Source: Bacteroidales bacterium
GTDB lineage: Bacteria; Bacteroidota; Bacteroidia; Bacteroidales; UBA10428
Length of the DNA: 52,920 nucleotides
NCBI GenBank assembly: GCA_016931575.1
Contig: JAFGEO010000159.1
Location: 1 to 52,920 of the forward strand
Direction: 5' to 3'
Position 1 is the stretch's first letter. Each line of letters starts with the position of its first letter. Below are positions 26,588 through 36,983 of this stretch, piece after piece. Below the pieces are notes generated by a model that ran no database searches, had not been told where the DNA came from, and saw only the letters and a list, made by a program, of their open reading frames with translations. Position numbers and translations under genes: made by a program.

Positions 26588-27939
26588 TCCTTTATTCGGA
26601 ATTTGCATTCATCATAGGGTGCTTCGAGTCGAATATAGGTGCTTTCAATTTTCTCCTGCACCCACTCATCCACAATAACATCCTGCTTTTCCCGGGAGGT
26701 CATCTCCTTTAGTAATTCAAAATCCTGCTTCAGGTTGGCCCTGTGGGGCTCAGTTTTCGATTTCAGACGGATAACCTTATAAACGGCATTCCCTTTCTCA
26801 TCGGTAGTTTCGAAGGGTTTGGATATCTCGCCCACCTCCATGTCGCGAATGATGATGTATTCCTTTGATTCAAACTCATCGAACTCAAAGGCAGTCTTTC
26901 CTGTCATCGGGTTTACCTTCAAACCTCCGCCGGCACGGGTATCCTCATCGGTGGAAAACCGAAGGGCTGCTTCTTCAAACGTCATGGTATCTAGTCTGAC
27001 TAGCGTTACAAGACTATCAAGTCTGGATTTCGCCGCCTGTTTCTCCAGCAAACTAACCTTCGGCCGCATGAGTATATGCCTGGTATGGATGCGGTCTTCC
27101 GACTTCTCCAAAAGCTGGATGATATGATACCCAAAGGATGATTCCACAATTTTCGATACCTGACCCTCTTTAAGTGCATAGGCTGCTTTCCAGTAATCCG
27201 GATCCATCTGTGCTTTAGTGGACCAGCCGATATCTCCCCCTCGCGGTGACGATGGCCCCTCAGAATAAAGCACCGCCAGCGTGGCAAAATTTTCACCATT
27301 GACAATCCTTTCCCGGATGTTAAGGAGCTTCTCCCTGACATCAAAGACAGCCTGTTCACTGGAAGTAGGCTTAATGACAAGCTGGTTTATCTCAACCACT
27401 GCATCAATATAGGGAATGCTGTCCTTAGGCAGGGAGTTGAAATAATTTTTAACCTCCTGCGGTGTAACTGACATATCGGAGGTTATCTCGGAGCGCATGC
27501 GCTGCATAAGCATCTGGTCACGAATGGCATCGCGCATATCTTCCTTGATCTCCAGGATAGACTTACCAAAATATTCAATCAACTTTTGTTCCGAACCGAT
27601 TTGTCCCACAAAATAGTTTATCCTTTCGTTCAGCTCAAGCTCAACCTGCATTTCATCCACAGTTATGCTGTCAACAGCAGCCTGATTAACAAGGAGTTTT
27701 TGAGACAGAAGATCCTCGAATATTACGCATTTGCTGGGCATAGGCTTTAGTCCCTGTGCCTTAAACTGAAGGTACTGGTCCTCAACATCGGAATACAATA
27801 CCTGGTTTTTTCCGACAACGGCTACAATTTTGTCAACCAGGACAGGTTGCTGGGCTGCTAATGGTGCTGCAGACATGATTAACCATACCATCCATGATCC
27901 TGAAAATCTGAAAAACCGTTCCTGAAATATTTTTTGCAT
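26575..27939 (-). CDS. SurA-like periplasmic peptidyl-prolyl isomerase
   Basis: A 454-residue periplasmic chaperone for outer membrane proteins. It has a signal peptide (ending PLAAQ), a SurA N-domain ('VDKIVAVVGKNQVLYSDVE'), and two parvulin-type PPIase domains at about 178-280 ('GGDIGWSTKAQMDP', 'SSFGYHIIQLLEK') and 283-390 ('IHTRHILMRPKVS', then a more divergent body 'AGGGLKVNPMTGK'). The first parvulin looks the more canonical. It sits 11 bp after the SurA-like lipoprotein gene in the minus-strand operon. Confidence 0.92.
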   Translation of the reverse strand: MQKIFQERFFRFSGSWMVWLIMSAAPLAAQQPVLVDKIVAVVGKNQVLYSDVEDQYLQFKAQGLKPMPSKCVIFEDLLSQKLLVNQAAVDSITVDEMQVELELNERINYFVGQIGSEQKLIEYFGKSILEIKEDMRDAIRDQMLMQRMRSEITSDMSVTPQEVKNYFNSLPKDSIPYIDAVVEINQLVIKPTSSEQAVFDVREKLLNIRERIVNGENFATLAVLYSEGPSSPRGGDIGWSTKAQMDPDYWKAAYALKEGQVSKIVESSFGYHIIQLLEKSEDRIHTRHILMRPKVSLLEKQAAKSRLDSLVTLVRLDTMTFEEAALRFSTDEDTRAGGGLKVNPMTGKTAFEFDEFESKEYIIIRDMEVGEISKPFETTDEKGNAVYKVIRLKSKTEPHRANLKQDFELLKEMTSREKQDVIVDEWVQEKIESTYIRLEAPYDECKFRIKEWQK

Positions 27940-27950
27940 AATTATTCTCC

Positions 27951-28793
27951 TTATTTATACTCTGTTATGTGTCCCCGGTTGCTCGCATCGTTGAAGATAT
28001 TCAGCTCGAGTTCCCTGATGAGTTCAAACTTTTTCTTGTTGAGCAGGATGCTCCTTATATCGTCTCTGATAATGTCCAGGGGAGACGCAGTTCCTTCGGC
28101 CCTTGAATCGCTGATCTTCAACCAATAATGATTGGTGGAATCCATAGCCTCATAGTAATTTCGTTGCAAAAGCTGCTTAGGAGTGATATAGATCCTTGGC
28201 ATGGCATCCAGGATATTATCAAGAGGGATCCATTCTTCCTCAAAATAATTCATTTCAATCCCGTTTTCAGCACAGTACTTCTCAAGTTCAAGGAAATCAT
28301 CCGAAGAATCGGACTTATACCAGCGCCTGGGCTTCCATGATTCCGGACTTGATCTGGGCAGGATGATAAATAAGCCTTTTATCATGTCCTTGTTCAGAAG
28401 AAAATTCGAGGAATAATTATGATAGTACTGTTGAATCTCCTTCTCTTGCACAAGGGTGTCAAGGTTCTGCTCGATATAGCTCTGTTTGTACTTATGGATC
28501 AAAAGTGTTGTCCTGTAATCATTCAGCTTTCTTTCCAGCTCTTTCTCGTAATTTGAAAGATTCTGCTCCGCCTGGTGCAGAAGCAGTTGGTCGTTGATCC
28601 ACCTCTTAATATGGTTCCTGATAATCTGCACACTGTCTTCCGATGCTATACCTGGTCTGACAATGCCTTTCAGATCAGAAAGGTACAAGTAATTGTCATA
28701 TACTTTAGCCACTGGAACCTCATTTGGATCCGGCCCCCTTTTAAAACAGGAGACAAGGCTCAGAAGCAGTAATAAAATGCTTAGTTTTTTCAT
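27951..28793 (-). CDS. SurA N-domain-like lipoprotein lacking a parvulin domain
   Basis: A 280-residue lipoprotein (lipobox LVSC, Cys16). The N-terminal part ('VAKVYDNYLYLSDLKGIVRP', then 'IIRNHIKRWINDQLLLHQAE') follows the pattern of SurA/PpiD chaperone domains, and the helical 'YRTTLLIHKYKQSYIEQNLD' stretch also fits. I cannot find the HIL/GGDLGW/GYH signatures of a catalytic parvulin domain, so it is probably a pure chaperone or a subunit of its neighbours. It lies between two two-parvulin isomerase genes, with gaps of 27 and 11 bp. Confidence 0.8.
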   Translation of the reverse strand: MKKLSILLLLLSLVSCFKRGPDPNEVPVAKVYDNYLYLSDLKGIVRPGIASEDSVQIIRNHIKRWINDQLLLHQAEQNLSNYEKELERKLNDYRTTLLIHKYKQSYIEQNLDTLVQEKEIQQYYHNYSSNFLLNKDMIKGLFIILPRSSPESWKPRRWYKSDSSDDFLELEKYCAENGIEMNYFEEEWIPLDNILDAMPRIYITPKQLLQRNYYEAMDSTNHYWLKISDSRAEGTASPLDIIRDDIRSILLNKKKFELIRELELNIFNDASNRGHITEYK

Positions 28794-28820
28794 AATTTCG
28801 GGTTATGCCGGAAAGCACAT

Positions 28821-30800
28821 TTATTTCTTTGATTCTTCTTTTTTGATCCTTTCAAGAACCTTCATATCTATATCAATGGTATATTTCTCACGAAGACCGG
28901 CTACCCATTTCTCTTCCAGGTACGACTGATAATCGGCGGTATAAAGACCGCGTGCATCTTCGAGTGTTTTTTCTCCTGCCGGTACTATCGCATCAACGTA
29001 ATAGAGTACAAAATTATCGGCATCCTTTGAAAGTTTGTATGCTCCCTTTTCCCAGGTCATATCATCTGCCACAGCATTATCCCCTTTTTCGTATTTATAC
29101 TCATTCACAGAAATACAGCCGGCAGTAGCTTCACCGCAAATTTGCTTAATAAATTCATCTGCTTTCATTTCTTCCGGACGTTCTGAAGCTAAGGTAAGGA
29201 TTTTGTCTGTCAGGTTGCTGTCAGCAAAAGTAAAACGGGAAATGGCAATCCGGTCTTCCCAACGGTATTTCTCAGGCAAGGCGTTATAAAAAGCCTCAAG
29301 ACCTGTAGTGTCATCCACGGCTTTACGCCATACCTCGTCTTCAGTCAGATTAAAAAGCAGGATGCCGTCGTGGTATTCCTGAACGAGGTATCCGTATTCC
29401 GGATACTTATCAGCCAGGTGCAGGAGCTCATATTCAATGACCTTTTCATTTGCATAGAGGAGCAATTTCGCTCTGACAGTCATAGGCAGCGGGATACCCT
29501 TATAGGAAATACGGCGCTCACCGATTTTCCTGGCGCCATCATAGAGTGTATAGGTACTGTCGCCGATTACGAAAAGAGGATCATTCAGGTCTTTGGCAAC
29601 GAGCGGATCCCATTCACCTGTAAAGAGGGTGCTGTCAAGAACTGCGTAGAGCTTCTGCAGGTTTTCTTCATACCATTTATACCCATACTCTTTTCTGATT
29701 GCGTTCTGGCGATGCTCCTCCCTGATCTTAACGATCTCGCTCATTTGGGAAAGCTTCTTCGCAAAGTCGTCTTTAACTTCTTCAAAGGATTGTAGAGATT
29801 TTATTTCATCAACCCTGGCGATGTGGTAGCCATATTCACTTCTGAAAATACCGGATGTTTCGCCTGGTTTTAGCTTAAAACATTCATCAAGCAGCTCTTC
29901 CGGGGCATTTCCGCTTTTAATCCATCCCAGCTTACCCCCCATGAAATAGGTTGATTTATGCTCAGAATACTCCTTGGCGATACTGTCCCATTCAGCACCA
30001 TTCTGAAGGGCTTCATAGGCTTTAACAATCTTCTTATGTGCCGCTTCAACTTCCAGGTCACTCGCATTGCTTCGGGGAATGATGGTCATGATGTGCCTTG
30101 CATTTACCTCTCCCCGATATGCCCTCTTGTCGTTCACGCGTACAAGGTGATAGCCGTACATGGTACGTATTGGCATGGATATACCGTTGACGGGAGTATT
30201 GTATGCAGCCTCTTCAAAGGAATAAAGCATCCGGAAGGTGCCGAACCAACCAAGGTCGCTCCCAATCTTGTTCTCCGGGTTACGCGAATTTTCATCGATC
30301 ACCTGATCCCAGGCTTCTTTGGTGCTTAATCCCTTCTTATCTGATCGGGCAAGGATGGTATCCCGAAGGGCCAGTATGCGATTATAAACCCGGAGGGTAT
30401 CCTTTGGCAGGGCATTCTTGTCGACCTTTATCAGAATATGACTGGCGTTTACTTCCTGGGTATACCGGTTGTAGACTTCCCTGACGATAGAATCCATCGA
30501 GGTATTCTGATCCAGGTAAGGCTTTGCCAGCTGTTTGGTATATCCGTCCATTTCTTGGATGAAGGCAGGAATGGTATCATAACCAAGGTTTTCCGCTTCG
30601 ATAACTTTCAACTTATAGTTAATAAATAGGTCGAGGTAATCCTCAACCGACTTTTTCTCTTCAAGTGTGATCGAACTGTTCTTATTGTATATTCTGACGA
30701 ATTCATCCGCTGAGATATCCCTGTCGTCAATGGTCATAAGAACCTTTGACTGTGGTTGACAACTCATAATCACAAATAGAAGGGGAAGAAGTTTTTTCAT
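28821..30800 (-). CDS. peptidyl-prolyl isomerase lipoprotein, PpiD/SurA-like
   Basis: A 659-residue lipoprotein (Cys14 in IMSC) with two parvulin domains: about 118-222 (ASHILIKVDKN, SDLGWFGT, MYGYHLVRV) and 230-330 (ARHIMTIIPRS, GGKLGWIKSG, EYGYHIARVDE). A long C-terminal helical region follows. The HI, GW and GYH motifs indicate both domains may bind prolyl peptides. It is anchored in a membrane by lipid and would assist folding of outer membrane proteins. It begins 48 bp after guaB on the same strand. Confidence 0.92.
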   Translation of the reverse strand: MKKLLPLLFVIMSCQPQSKVLMTIDDRDISADEFVRIYNKNSSITLEEKKSVEDYLDLFINYKLKVIEAENLGYDTIPAFIQEMDGYTKQLAKPYLDQNTSMDSIVREVYNRYTQEVNASHILIKVDKNALPKDTLRVYNRILALRDTILARSDKKGLSTKEAWDQVIDENSRNPENKIGSDLGWFGTFRMLYSFEEAAYNTPVNGISMPIRTMYGYHLVRVNDKRAYRGEVNARHIMTIIPRSNASDLEVEAAHKKIVKAYEALQNGAEWDSIAKEYSEHKSTYFMGGKLGWIKSGNAPEELLDECFKLKPGETSGIFRSEYGYHIARVDEIKSLQSFEEVKDDFAKKLSQMSEIVKIREEHRQNAIRKEYGYKWYEENLQKLYAVLDSTLFTGEWDPLVAKDLNDPLFVIGDSTYTLYDGARKIGERRISYKGIPLPMTVRAKLLLYANEKVIEYELLHLADKYPEYGYLVQEYHDGILLFNLTEDEVWRKAVDDTTGLEAFYNALPEKYRWEDRIAISRFTFADSNLTDKILTLASERPEEMKADEFIKQICGEATAGCISVNEYKYEKGDNAVADDMTWEKGAYKLSKDADNFVLYYVDAIVPAGEKTLEDARGLYTADYQSYLEEKWVAGLREKYTIDIDMKVLERIKKEESKK

Positions 30801-30848
30801 AATTTGAAAATGTTTAGTAGTAATGAAACGTTTTTTAGGTCTTTAATA

Positions 30849-32510
<1,662 letters not shown>

Positions 32511-32586
32511 CTAGAATAAACGCTTTAGGCGAAATTTAATTTATATTCGACTGGAAAGTTTAACAATTTTTAGGATTTTTAAGCCT

Positions 32587-34491
32587 GTGGAGAAATACCT
32601 GGCAATATTAAAAAAGCATTGGGGATACAACTCTTTCCGCCTCGTCCAGGAGCAGATTATCACTTCTGTTGCGCAGGGTAAGGATACCCTGGGCATTATG
32701 CCAACCGGTGGGGGTAAGTCAATCACCTTCCAGGTTCCGGCCCTGGCCATGGATGGGGTATGCCTCGTAATCTCCCCGCTTATTGCCCTGATGAATGACC
32801 AGGTCGAAAGGCTGAACAGCATGGGAATTAAGGCACGGGCCCTGCATTCCGGGCTGAGCTATCATGAGCTGCTTACCTCCATTGACAATGCTGTTTATGG
32901 AGCCTATAAGTTCCTGTACCTGTCGCCCGAAAGACTGAGTACAGAGCTGTTCAAGATGAAACTCAGGGAAATTCCCGTCTCCCTGGTGACCATCGATGAG
33001 GCACACTGCATCTCGCAATGGGGATACGATTTTCGTCCCTCCTACCTCCAAATTGCCGAACTGCGAAAACAATTCCCTGACATTCCGTTCCTTGCCCTTA
33101 CAGCTACCGCTACACCGGAAGTAATTGAGGATATTCAGGATAAGCTCCGGTTTCGTAATAAAAACGTCATTCAATCCGGTTTTACCCGGGAAAACCTGGT
33201 CTACTTTGTCCGTCAGTCCGAATCCAAGATCACAGACCTCATCAAAGTTGTACAGAGCATTAAAGGCTCAGGAATCATCTACCTGCGAAACAGAAAAAAA
33301 ACCCGGGAAATTGCGGAGCAGCTGATGAGGAGCAATATCTCTGCCGATTACTATCATGCCGGCCTGAGTTATGAAAACCGGTCTCTCAAACAGGAAAAGT
33401 GGACAAGGAACGAAACCCGTATCATGGTAGCAACCAACGCATTTGGTATGGGTATTGACAAGCCGGATGTCCGGTTCGTAATCCACCTCGAATTACCCGA
33501 CAGCCCTGAAGCTTATATTCAGGAAGCTGGCAGGGCAGGTCGCGATGAAAAAAAGGCCTGGGCTGTCCTCATCGTCAACAACTACGATAAACGCATTGTC
33601 TCGCAACGCCTGCAGGTAAATTTCCCTGAAATACCCGAGATAAAGCGTATCTACAGTGCCCTTTGCAATTTCCTGCAGGTCCCCCTGGGAAGTGGCAAAG
33701 GAATCGCTTTCGATTTCAATATGTACGAATTCGCCAGTGCCTTTAAGCTAAATGTACTGATCGCCTACAATGCACTTAAGTTAATAGAGAAACAGGGCTA
33801 TATCGAGCTTACCGATGAGGTGAACAACCCCACACGCCTGATGTTCCTCTTAAACCGCGATGATCTTTATAAATTCCAGATCGAAAACCAGAAATTCGAT
33901 GGATTTATCAAGCTGGTTCTCCGTTCCTATACGGGCCTTTTTTCAGATTATGTCAAGGTCGATGAAGAAGTACTCTCGAAAAGAGCCAATATCAACCGTG
34001 ACCTGGTTTACCAGTACCTGACAACCCTCAGCAAGATGAAAGTGATCAGCTATATCCCACCCAAGAAAACCCCGTTGGTAATCTTCACCGAGGAACGCCT
34101 GGATGAAAAGACGATGTACATCGATTTCAACTTCTATGAGGAACGAAAAGCACGGTATAAGAAGCGGATGGATGCCATGCTGGACTATGCTTTCTCTACG
34201 CAGACCTGCCGGAATAACCTTATGCTGAAATATTTCGGCCAGGCTCCGACCAAACCCTGTGGCCACTGCGACATCTGCAGATCCAGGATGGAGGAAGGTC
34301 TTTCCGAGGTGAGAATCCTGCAGCTAAAAACTGACATCCTGTTAATGCTGAAAAAAAATCCGCTGTACGTGGGAGAGCTGCAGCTTGCCCTGGAGCTTAA
34401 AGAGGATGTCATTAATTCTGTTGTTGCTGACCTGCTGTCCGAGGAAAAAATCCTGTATCTTGATGACGGAAGACTATCCATTGATCAATGA
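32587..34491 (+). CDS. recQ: RecQ-family ATP-dependent DNA helicase, short form
   Basis: A 634-residue 3'-5' helicase beginning at a GTG codon. Walker A is PTGGGKS (39-45), the DEAH box is at 137-140 followed by CISQWGYDFRPSY, and motif VI is in QEAGRAGRDEK. A cysteine cluster (TCRNNL, then CGHCDIC, about 537-565) forms the RecQ zinc site. The chain ends about 68 residues later with a small winged-helix-like segment, and no HRDC domain is visible. The zinc site therefore lies close to the C terminus, unlike E. coli RecQ. It heads a plus-strand group with an exonuclease and an RNA methyltransferase. Confidence 0.95.
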   Translation: MEKYLAILKKHWGYNSFRLVQEQIITSVAQGKDTLGIMPTGGGKSITFQVPALAMDGVCLVISPLIALMNDQVERLNSMGIKARALHSGLSYHELLTSIDNAVYGAYKFLYLSPERLSTELFKMKLREIPVSLVTIDEAHCISQWGYDFRPSYLQIAELRKQFPDIPFLALTATATPEVIEDIQDKLRFRNKNVIQSGFTRENLVYFVRQSESKITDLIKVVQSIKGSGIIYLRNRKKTREIAEQLMRSNISADYYHAGLSYENRSLKQEKWTRNETRIMVATNAFGMGIDKPDVRFVIHLELPDSPEAYIQEAGRAGRDEKKAWAVLIVNNYDKRIVSQRLQVNFPEIPEIKRIYSALCNFLQVPLGSGKGIAFDFNMYEFASAFKLNVLIAYNALKLIEKQGYIELTDEVNNPTRLMFLLNRDDLYKFQIENQKFDGFIKLVLRSYTGLFSDYVKVDEEVLSKRANINRDLVYQYLTTLSKMKVISYIPPKKTPLVIFTEERLDEKTMYIDFNFYEERKARYKKRMDAMLDYAFSTQTCRNNLMLKYFGQAPTKPCGHCDICRSRMEEGLSEVRILQLKTDILLMLKKNPLYVGELQLALELKEDVINSVVADLLSEEKILYLDDGRLSIDQ

Positions 34492-34565
34492 TTCGGGCTT
34501 TTCGTTGGCAGACTCCTCAGAATGCCCTTATTTTGCAAAAAAACGAATGCAGGAAGATTTTCGTG

Positions 34566-35192
34566 ATGATGATGAGCAATCAGGACTTTAAATGCAAGAT
34601 CAGCAAGGAAGAAATAGAGTTGCTGCCAAGAGAGAAATTTTTAGGTGAGATTTTTTATATCGATTCCAATGAGGCTTTGCAGGAATTTATCGTGGAACTG
34701 AAAGATAAAAAAGTTCTGGGCTTCGATACTGAAACAAGGCCCGCCTTTAAGAAAGGAGTGATTAATGAAGTTTCCCTCCTGCAGCTGAGCACCGGGGACC
34801 AGGCTTTTCTCTTTCGGTTGAATGAGATCAGTGACCATTCGGAAATTAAAGCGCTGCTAAGCAACCCTTCCATCATAAAGGCAGGGGTTGCCATACACGA
34901 TGACATCATCGGGCTGCAGCGCCTGTTCAATTTTAAGCCGGCCGGTTTCATTGAACTCCAGGATTACGTAAAAGATTTCGGCATTGAGGACAACAGCCTG
35001 AAAAAACTATCTGCAAATATCCTGGGCTTCCAGATCAGCAAGCGGCAACAAACCTCCAACTGGGAGGTCGCACAATTAAGTCAGGCCCAAATTGAATATG
35101 CCGCAACAGATGCCTGGGTATGCTACGAAATCTATTCACTGCTAAAAAAAGTAAAACCCCATAATGGACACCAACATAAAAATCGTTCTTAA
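34566..35192 (+). CDS. DEDDy-type 3'-5' exonuclease (RNase D/WRN-exo-like)
   Basis: A protein of about 208 residues. The frame is open from 34488 (ATGA overlap with the recQ stop), but family resemblance starts around the MMMSNQ triplet (34566/34569/34572), so 34566 is preferred; 34488 remains possible. The three exonuclease motifs are seen: GFDTETRP (Exo I, Asp/Glu), VAIHDDIIGL (Exo II), and YAATDAWVCYEIY (Exo III with Tyr and Asp), the DEDDy class. It could trim DNA or RNA. Adjacent to recQ, a combined helicase/exonuclease pair like the fused WRN protein is suggestive but not proven. Its end overlaps the next gene by 29 bp. Confidence 0.88.
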   Translation: MMMSNQDFKCKISKEEIELLPREKFLGEIFYIDSNEALQEFIVELKDKKVLGFDTETRPAFKKGVINEVSLLQLSTGDQAFLFRLNEISDHSEIKALLSNPSIIKAGVAIHDDIIGLQRLFNFKPAGFIELQDYVKDFGIEDNSLKKLSANILGFQISKRQQTSNWEVAQLSQAQIEYAATDAWVCYEIYSLLKKVKPHNGHQHKNRS

Positions 35193-36351
35193 ATCAGGGA
35201 AAGACCAATCGGTTATGCGTCGCCACCCCTGGATATTCTCCGGCGCAATAAAGAAAATTTACGGAGATCCGGAGGAAGGTGATGTGGTCAGCCTCTTCAA
35301 CAATAAGGATGAATTTCTGGCAGTGGGGCATTATCAACCCGGGTCCATCGCTGTCCGTATTCTTAGCTTTGAGCAGGAGGTGTTCGACCCCGGTTTCTGG
35401 CACCGGAGGATACGCTCCGCATATAATTACCGGAAGGATATGGGGCTTACGGACCGTGCCGACTGTAATGTTTACAGACTCGTCCATGCTGAAGGGGATA
35501 ACCTCCCGGGATTGATCATAGACTATTATAACGGGCATGTTGTTCTCCAGATGCATTCGGTGGGGATGCACAGAAACCTGGAGCACATCGTTGCTGCCCT
35601 CGGATCGATCTATGGGGAAAAGCTCCTTAGTATCTACAATAAAAGTGAATCCACCCTTCCTTTCAAAGCAAAGATGGAGAAGGTTGAGAACCATTTCATC
35701 AGGGGCAATGCCACGGGTACGGAAGTACTGGAGAACGGCCTCAAATTCAGGATCGACTGGACGGATGGACAAAAAACCGGTTTCTTCATCGACCAGCGGG
35801 AAAATCGTGAATTGCTGCGCAAGTATGCAGCAGGCCGGGAGGTACTCAATATGTTCTGCTATACCGGTGGCTTTTCTGTATACGCCCTGGCCGGCAAAGC
35901 GAAAAAGGTGCACTCGGTGGACAGTTCAGCAAAAGCAATCGACCTGGTCGACAGCAATGTCGCACTGAACTTCACGGATACTAAGCATGAATCCTTCGCC
36001 GTTGACGCTTTTAAGTTTATGGCAAACATTAAGAACCATTACGACCTGATCATCCTGGATCCACCTGCATTTGCCAAACACCAAAACGTGCTTCACAATG
36101 CCCTGCAGGGTTATAAGCGGCTCAACCAGGTTGCCCTGGAGCAGATCCGTAGTGGAGGAATCCTCTTTACCTTTTCATGCTCCCAGGTAGTTACGAAAGA
36201 AAACTTCCGGAAATCCGTTTTTGTGGCAGCAGCAAATGCAAAAAGGGAAGTACGCATCCTGCACCAGCTTACCCAGCCTGTTGACCACCCTGTGAACATC
36301 TACCATCCGGAAGGGGAATACCTGAAAGGATTAGTGCTCTATGTGGAATAA
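35164..36351 (+). CDS. RlmI-like class I rRNA (cytosine-C5) methyltransferase
   Basis: A 395-residue cytoplasmic enzyme. An N-terminal PUA domain ('RRHPWIFSGAI', about 19-80), an EEHEE-like middle ('LVHAEGDNLPGLIIDYY'), and a SAM-dependent methyltransferase core ('VLNMFCYTGGFSVYA', 'DPPAFAK', 'FSCSQ' with probable catalytic Cys339) match RlmI, which methylates C1962 of 23S rRNA. The specific target in this organism is inferred. The start overlaps the exonuclease gene by 29 bp; the gene ends overlapping the next by 11 bp, indicating a tightly packed operon. Confidence 0.9.
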   Translation: MDTNIKIVLKSGKDQSVMRRHPWIFSGAIKKIYGDPEEGDVVSLFNNKDEFLAVGHYQPGSIAVRILSFEQEVFDPGFWHRRIRSAYNYRKDMGLTDRADCNVYRLVHAEGDNLPGLIIDYYNGHVVLQMHSVGMHRNLEHIVAALGSIYGEKLLSIYNKSESTLPFKAKMEKVENHFIRGNATGTEVLENGLKFRIDWTDGQKTGFFIDQRENRELLRKYAAGREVLNMFCYTGGFSVYALAGKAKKVHSVDSSAKAIDLVDSNVALNFTDTKHESFAVDAFKFMANIKNHYDLIILDPPAFAKHQNVLHNALQGYKRLNQVALEQIRSGGILFTFSCSQVVTKENFRKSVFVAAANAKREVRILHQLTQPVDHPVNIYHPEGEYLKGLVLYVE

Positions 36352-36949
36352 TGCTCAAACCGGACTATTCTTAGGATTTTTGTTCCTGTTATTCCTTCCC
36401 CTGCCTGCGCAGGATGAGGCGAGAAAAGACTTTATTGTTGAAGCAAAAATCCGAACCTCTCAGGGTGATACATTAAACTGTAATATCCTGTATATCAACC
36501 AGTATAATTTACAGTTCAGTCTGACCGAAACCGATACCAGCGGAAATTATATCAGGCATTACTCTCCCAGGGACCTGTCGGGTTTCACCTATTCCATCAG
36601 CGAGGAAATTAATGAGTTCACCAGCATGACAAACCCGGACGATATGGGCCGGATCTTTCTCAGGAAGGTCTATGAGGGAAAATATACCATTTACCAGTAC
36701 CTTGAGATTGACCGGGCCAGTTCGGTTCTTTCCTTCCTTGCATCGTACTACATCTGGGATGATAAATGGCTCAAACCGGCTATCACCAAGCAATTTGAAC
36801 TTGAGTCCCTGCTATACCACTTCTCGGACTGTCAGGAACTGGAATACAAAATCAAAACCGGGGAATACGGCCTGGGCAATATCGTAGAGATCCTTCAGGA
36901 ATACGAAAATTGCGAGCTGACGGATGAATATGAGTACTTTTATGAATAG
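36341..36949 (+). CDS. small secreted protein of unknown function
   Basis: A 202-residue protein with a signal peptide (hydrophobic core LFLGFLFLLFLPL, cleavage near LPAQ) and a mainly beta N-terminal half ('AKIRTSQGDTLNCNILYIN', 'RHYSPRDLSGFTYSISEE'). Such 'surface protein with a short SH3-like or transglutaminase-unrelated fold' cannot be named from sequence alone, and I do not recognise the family. Two C-terminal Cys (SDCQE, ENCEL) could form a disulfide. It overlaps the methyltransferase gene by 11 bp. Confidence 0.75.
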   Translation: MWNNAQTGLFLGFLFLLFLPLPAQDEARKDFIVEAKIRTSQGDTLNCNILYINQYNLQFSLTETDTSGNYIRHYSPRDLSGFTYSISEEINEFTSMTNPDDMGRIFLRKVYEGKYTIYQYLEIDRASSVLSFLASYYIWDDKWLKPAITKQFELESLLYHFSDCQELEYKIKTGEYGLGNIVEILQEYENCELTDEYEYFYE

Positions 36950-36983
36950 GGCATAAAACCAGCTTCAATACGTAAATACATGC

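Noticed and set aside
34488-34565. Longer start for the DEDDy exonuclease overlapping recQ
   Set aside because: An ATGA overlap makes it possible, but the 26 extra residues do not look like part of the domain; kept only as an alternative.
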